Assembly: GCA_029863175.1 (NCBI GenBank)
Contig: JAOTVX010000009.1
Span: 1 to 64,000 of the forward strand
Direction: 5' to 3'
DNA length: 64,000 nt
Origin: Betaproteobacteria bacterium
Lineage (GTDB): Bacteria > Pseudomonadota > Gammaproteobacteria > Burkholderiales > SG8-41
Shown here: piece after piece, positions 61,883-64,000 of the stretch
Layout of the letters: each line of letters opens with the position of its first letter
Position numbering within the stretch: the stretch's first letter is position 1
The notes under the pieces: model-generated
What the model saw: the letters and a program-made list of their open reading frames with translations, nothing else
Told to the model about the DNA's origin: nothing
The model's database searches: none
Program-made: the position numbers and the translations under genes

Positions 61883-62086
61883 ATGGCAACAGGTACGGTG
61901 AAGTGGTTCAATGACGCTAAAGGCTACGGGTTCATTACCCCGGATGACGGCAGCGAGGATCTGTTCGCGCACTTTTCGGCGATCCAGATGGGCGGTTTTA
62001 AGACCCTCAAGGAAGGCCAAAAGGTGTCGTTTGAAGTGACGCAGGGCCCGAAAGGCAAGCAGGCCTCCAACATACAGGCCGTTTGA
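61883..62086 (+). CDS. Cold shock domain protein
   Basis: The 67-residue protein [20 protein letters not shown] has RNP-1 (KGYGFITP) and RNP-2 (LFAHFSAI), the nucleic-acid-binding motifs of CspA-type proteins. It ends [14 protein letters not shown]. Such proteins act as RNA chaperones. The leader from about 61700 is long and could be the cold-responsive 5' UTR typical of this family, though no cold box was confirmed. A hairpin terminator follows. Confidence 0.97.
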   Translation: MATGTVKWFNDAKGYGFITPDDGSEDLFAHFSAIQMGGFKTLKEGQKVSFEVTQGPKGKQASNIQAV

Positions 62087-62129
62087 CGCCCGCGCCGGCC
62101 TGAACCGGCGATCCGAGTTTACAGAAAGC

Positions 62130-62165
62130 AAAGCCCACGCAACGTCAGTTAGCGTGGGCTTTGTG
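62130..62165 (+). terminator. Terminator of the cold shock gene
   Basis: AAAGCCCACGC and GCGTGGGCTTT form a perfect 11-bp stem with an 11-base loop (62130-62162), followed by GTGT. It lies 44 bases after the stop. Confidence 0.75.
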
Positions 62166-62211
62166 TATTGGAGGCGCTGCCCCCCCGGCTGCGCGACGCC
62201 TCGCTGGGCGC

Positions 62212-63585
62212 CTACTTGCCCCAGGGCTTGATCGCTTCCTTCAGCTTGTTGTACCCCTCGATGTAGCGGGGCCGCTTGCCGCCATAGATCTTGTCGAAGG
62301 TCTCCAGCTGTGCGTCCAGCCAGCCAGCCAGTTCCTTATTGCCCGGATTTGCCGCCTTGTAAGCCTCGTTGATCAGGACGAAGTGGATCCTCGGATCGTA
62401 GGGCTGCTTCTCGCCGCCGACCGTCTCATCCCCGGCCAGCAGGCGCAGTAGCATCGCGTCGGCGGAACCCAGCGTCTGCTCGAATATCGGTTCGCCTTCC
62501 ATGCGGTACATGACGCTTGTCATGTCCTTGCCGTTCGTCATGGTGAAGCGCATTTCCTTCCAGACCTTTTTCATGTCGGCGCTGGCCTTGACATGGTCGA
62601 GAATCCTTTGCCCCCACCCGCGCAGCACGTCGGGCGCGTCGGCCATGAGGTCGGTCAGACGATCGCCGTCGAGATCGGTCGAGTACACGACGACGTCGCG
62701 CTGCTGATACATGTCGTGCAACAGGATGCCGAAATTGGTGTCGGAGATATGCTCATTGATCTCACCGCCCCAGTTCTCCATTCCAGCCTTGAAGTCCTTG
62801 GGCAGCAGGGCGACGATTGCATCGACGTTTGCCTTGTGCTCGGCATAGGCGTCGACCGAGTAGCGCCGCTTGAGCTCGAATTTGGTGCCCTGGACCAACC
62901 AGCGCACAATACCCGCGTTGACCGCATCTTCTTGGGCCTGGGTCGGCTTCGTGGCGACGCGGCCGATCTGCCCCGTTTCGTGCACCATCTTCAGGAACAG
63001 GCGCACGGCGTACGCCATCCGCACCCCCGGGGTGTTCATCTCTGAGTGGATGTTGCCGGTATCGCGATCGACCCGGAATTTCTTGCCGTCCTGCGAGTAG
63101 GGCAGGCCGGGCATGAAGCGCACGTTGGTGATCGTGCCGTAAGGCCGGACATTGCAGTAGACCCCAGCCGCGGTGCGCAGCGGCGCGTTCGCGGATTTGC
63201 CGAAGACCACCACCTTCTTGCCGTTCTCGTTGACCATGAAATCGCCGGCGGTGGACCATTTGATCGATGTGTAATCGAGCTTGCCGAACCATTCAAGCGA
63301 TGCGAGCTTGGTGTCATGCCGGAACTGCGCCATCATGGGCACGCCGAGGAACGGCAACCCCAAGATGTCGAGCGCCATCAGCGTGCCGTTGAGCGCAAAC
63401 ATATCCGTGAACGAGTGAGCGACCGGCCTAACGTTGCCGTATTGGTTCCCACCTTCCCAGATGATCGCGTCGGAAATGCCCCGCAGCTGGATCTTGGATC
63501 GCTTGTAGGTGCTGTCCAGCAGTTTGAATAGATCACCGCTTTGTTCTTCCTGGGCAATCTTTAATAGGTCGAGTCGTTCAGTCAT
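62212..63585 (-). CDS. 457-residue soluble protein of unrecognised family
   Basis: The product begins MTERLDLLKIAQEEQSGDLF with a GGAGAAGAA stretch just upstream of the ATG. Distinctive segments are ISDAIIWEGGNQYGNVRPVA, HSFTDMFALNGTLMALDILG, AQFRHDTKLASLEWFGKLDY, EMNTPGVRMAYAVRLFLKMV and NWGGEINEHISDTNFGILLH. The C-terminal part is PYDPRIHFVLINEAYKAANP. There is no signal peptide or membrane segment. It is well composed and certainly coding, but I cannot name the family. It is monocistronic, and the cold shock gene converges on it. Confidence 0.8.
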   Translation of the reverse strand: MTERLDLLKIAQEEQSGDLFKLLDSTYKRSKIQLRGISDAIIWEGGNQYGNVRPVAHSFTDMFALNGTLMALDILGLPFLGVPMMAQFRHDTKLASLEWFGKLDYTSIKWSTAGDFMVNENGKKVVVFGKSANAPLRTAAGVYCNVRPYGTITNVRFMPGLPYSQDGKKFRVDRDTGNIHSEMNTPGVRMAYAVRLFLKMVHETGQIGRVATKPTQAQEDAVNAGIVRWLVQGTKFELKRRYSVDAYAEHKANVDAIVALLPKDFKAGMENWGGEINEHISDTNFGILLHDMYQQRDVVVYSTDLDGDRLTDLMADAPDVLRGWGQRILDHVKASADMKKVWKEMRFTMTNGKDMTSVMYRMEGEPIFEQTLGSADAMLLRLLAGDETVGGEKQPYDPRIHFVLINEAYKAANPGNKELAGWLDAQLETFDKIYGGKRPRYIEGYNKLKEAIKPWGK

Positions 63586-64000
63586 GAGGCTTCTTCTCCG
63601 TTCGAATTGGGTCAGTCACGTGATTGGGGTATTGCAGCGGTCTATCGGGGCGTCCAGAAGGGATTGGTGCGCAGGATCGTCATTGCGATTGCGTGCTCCT
63701 GTCTTCCGGACATGACAGAATTTCTGGTCGGCGCGCTGCGCCGGCACGAGGTTGGACGGGCCATCCGGAAACGGCCGGATTATATCAAATGCCCCCGCGA
63801 AGCCCGCCGTCCCAGCCAGATCGAGGCTCCCGTCGAAAAGAAGGACACGCCCTCCCCATCCCGTCCGATCGCAGCAGTCCTGCGGGCATTATGACTTGCA
63901 CTTCCAAAGGCTAACCCTACAAACGTCAGGGTCATAAGTGTCCGGTTACTAAAAGAATTTCGAGACCGGATCGGTACCTTTTTGTGCTAACGCACCAATC
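63586..64000. other. 415 bases at the right edge without a supported gene
   Basis: Several overlapping short forward frames exist but none has a family, a start site or plausible composition. The region should contain the promoter of the unrecognised reverse-strand gene. The last 100 bases are richer in A and T. No repeat of the window's families was found. Confidence 0.4.

Overview
This is a GC-rich chromosomal window whose gene families and gene order point to a betaproteobacterium, probably Burkholderiales or a neighbouring order. The evidence is a Bug/TctC-type tripartite transporter binding protein, a fimT-pilV-pilW-pilX-pilY1 minor pilin operon followed by ispH-lspA-ileS-ribF, murJ facing rpsT, argD-argF-argG, xseB-ispA-dxs-folE and clpS-clpA. 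No phage, insertion sequence, CRISPR array or rRNA is visible. There is one tRNA, Thr(CGT).

Layout: 1-6.5 kb is catabolic or accessory (partial prpD, Bug protein, alpha/beta hydrolase, acyl-CoA dehydrogenase, an HtrA-like protein without a full triad, an SDR). 6.5-7.3 kb holds tRNA-Thr and a Fur-family regulator with a palindromic operator. 7.5-15.7 kb is the type IV pilus minor pilin operon. 15.8-21.5 kb is ispH, lspA, ileS and ribF. 21.8-29.4 kb is sulfite reduction and siroheme synthesis with divergent cysB, then a four-gene phosphonate-type ABC transporter that may carry selenate. 29.5-36.1 kb is murJ, rpsT, argD, argF, argG and yajQ. 36.2-43.1 kb is a glutamine amidotransferase, an aspartic protease, ribBA, folE, dxs, ispA and xseB. 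43.3-52.3 kb is an arsenosugar-type cluster: ArsS-like radical SAM enzyme, Na+ symporter, phosphoesterase-like protein, a TVP38 membrane domain fused to a disulfide reductase, DUF547, two small glycosyltransferases and a sulfurtransferase. No arsM is in the window. 53-56 kb is a LuxR-type response regulator and a hybrid kinase. 56-64 kb is DUF2784, a flavocytochrome-c-type flavoprotein with a monoheme cytochrome, clpS-clpA, a cold shock gene and an unrecognised 457-residue protein.

The most unusual feature is the intergenic DNA. About ten different degenerate tandem-repeat motifs of roughly 7-12 bases, often arranged as two facing arms around a spacer, fill many of the gaps between genes. Two copies 20.8 kb apart share a conserved 33-base core. 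A second class consists of 12-15 bp palindromes whose arms vary in a compensated way and which often begin exactly at a stop codon. Some repeats have entered coding sequence: they encode the likely N-terminus of PilX and of the phosphoesterase-like protein, and the C-terminal tails of RibF, RibBA and the Fur-family protein. One palindrome holds the cobA start codon in its loop. A perfect heptamer array lies 11 bases before the sulfurtransferase gene. All functions are read from sequence motifs; no database search was run.
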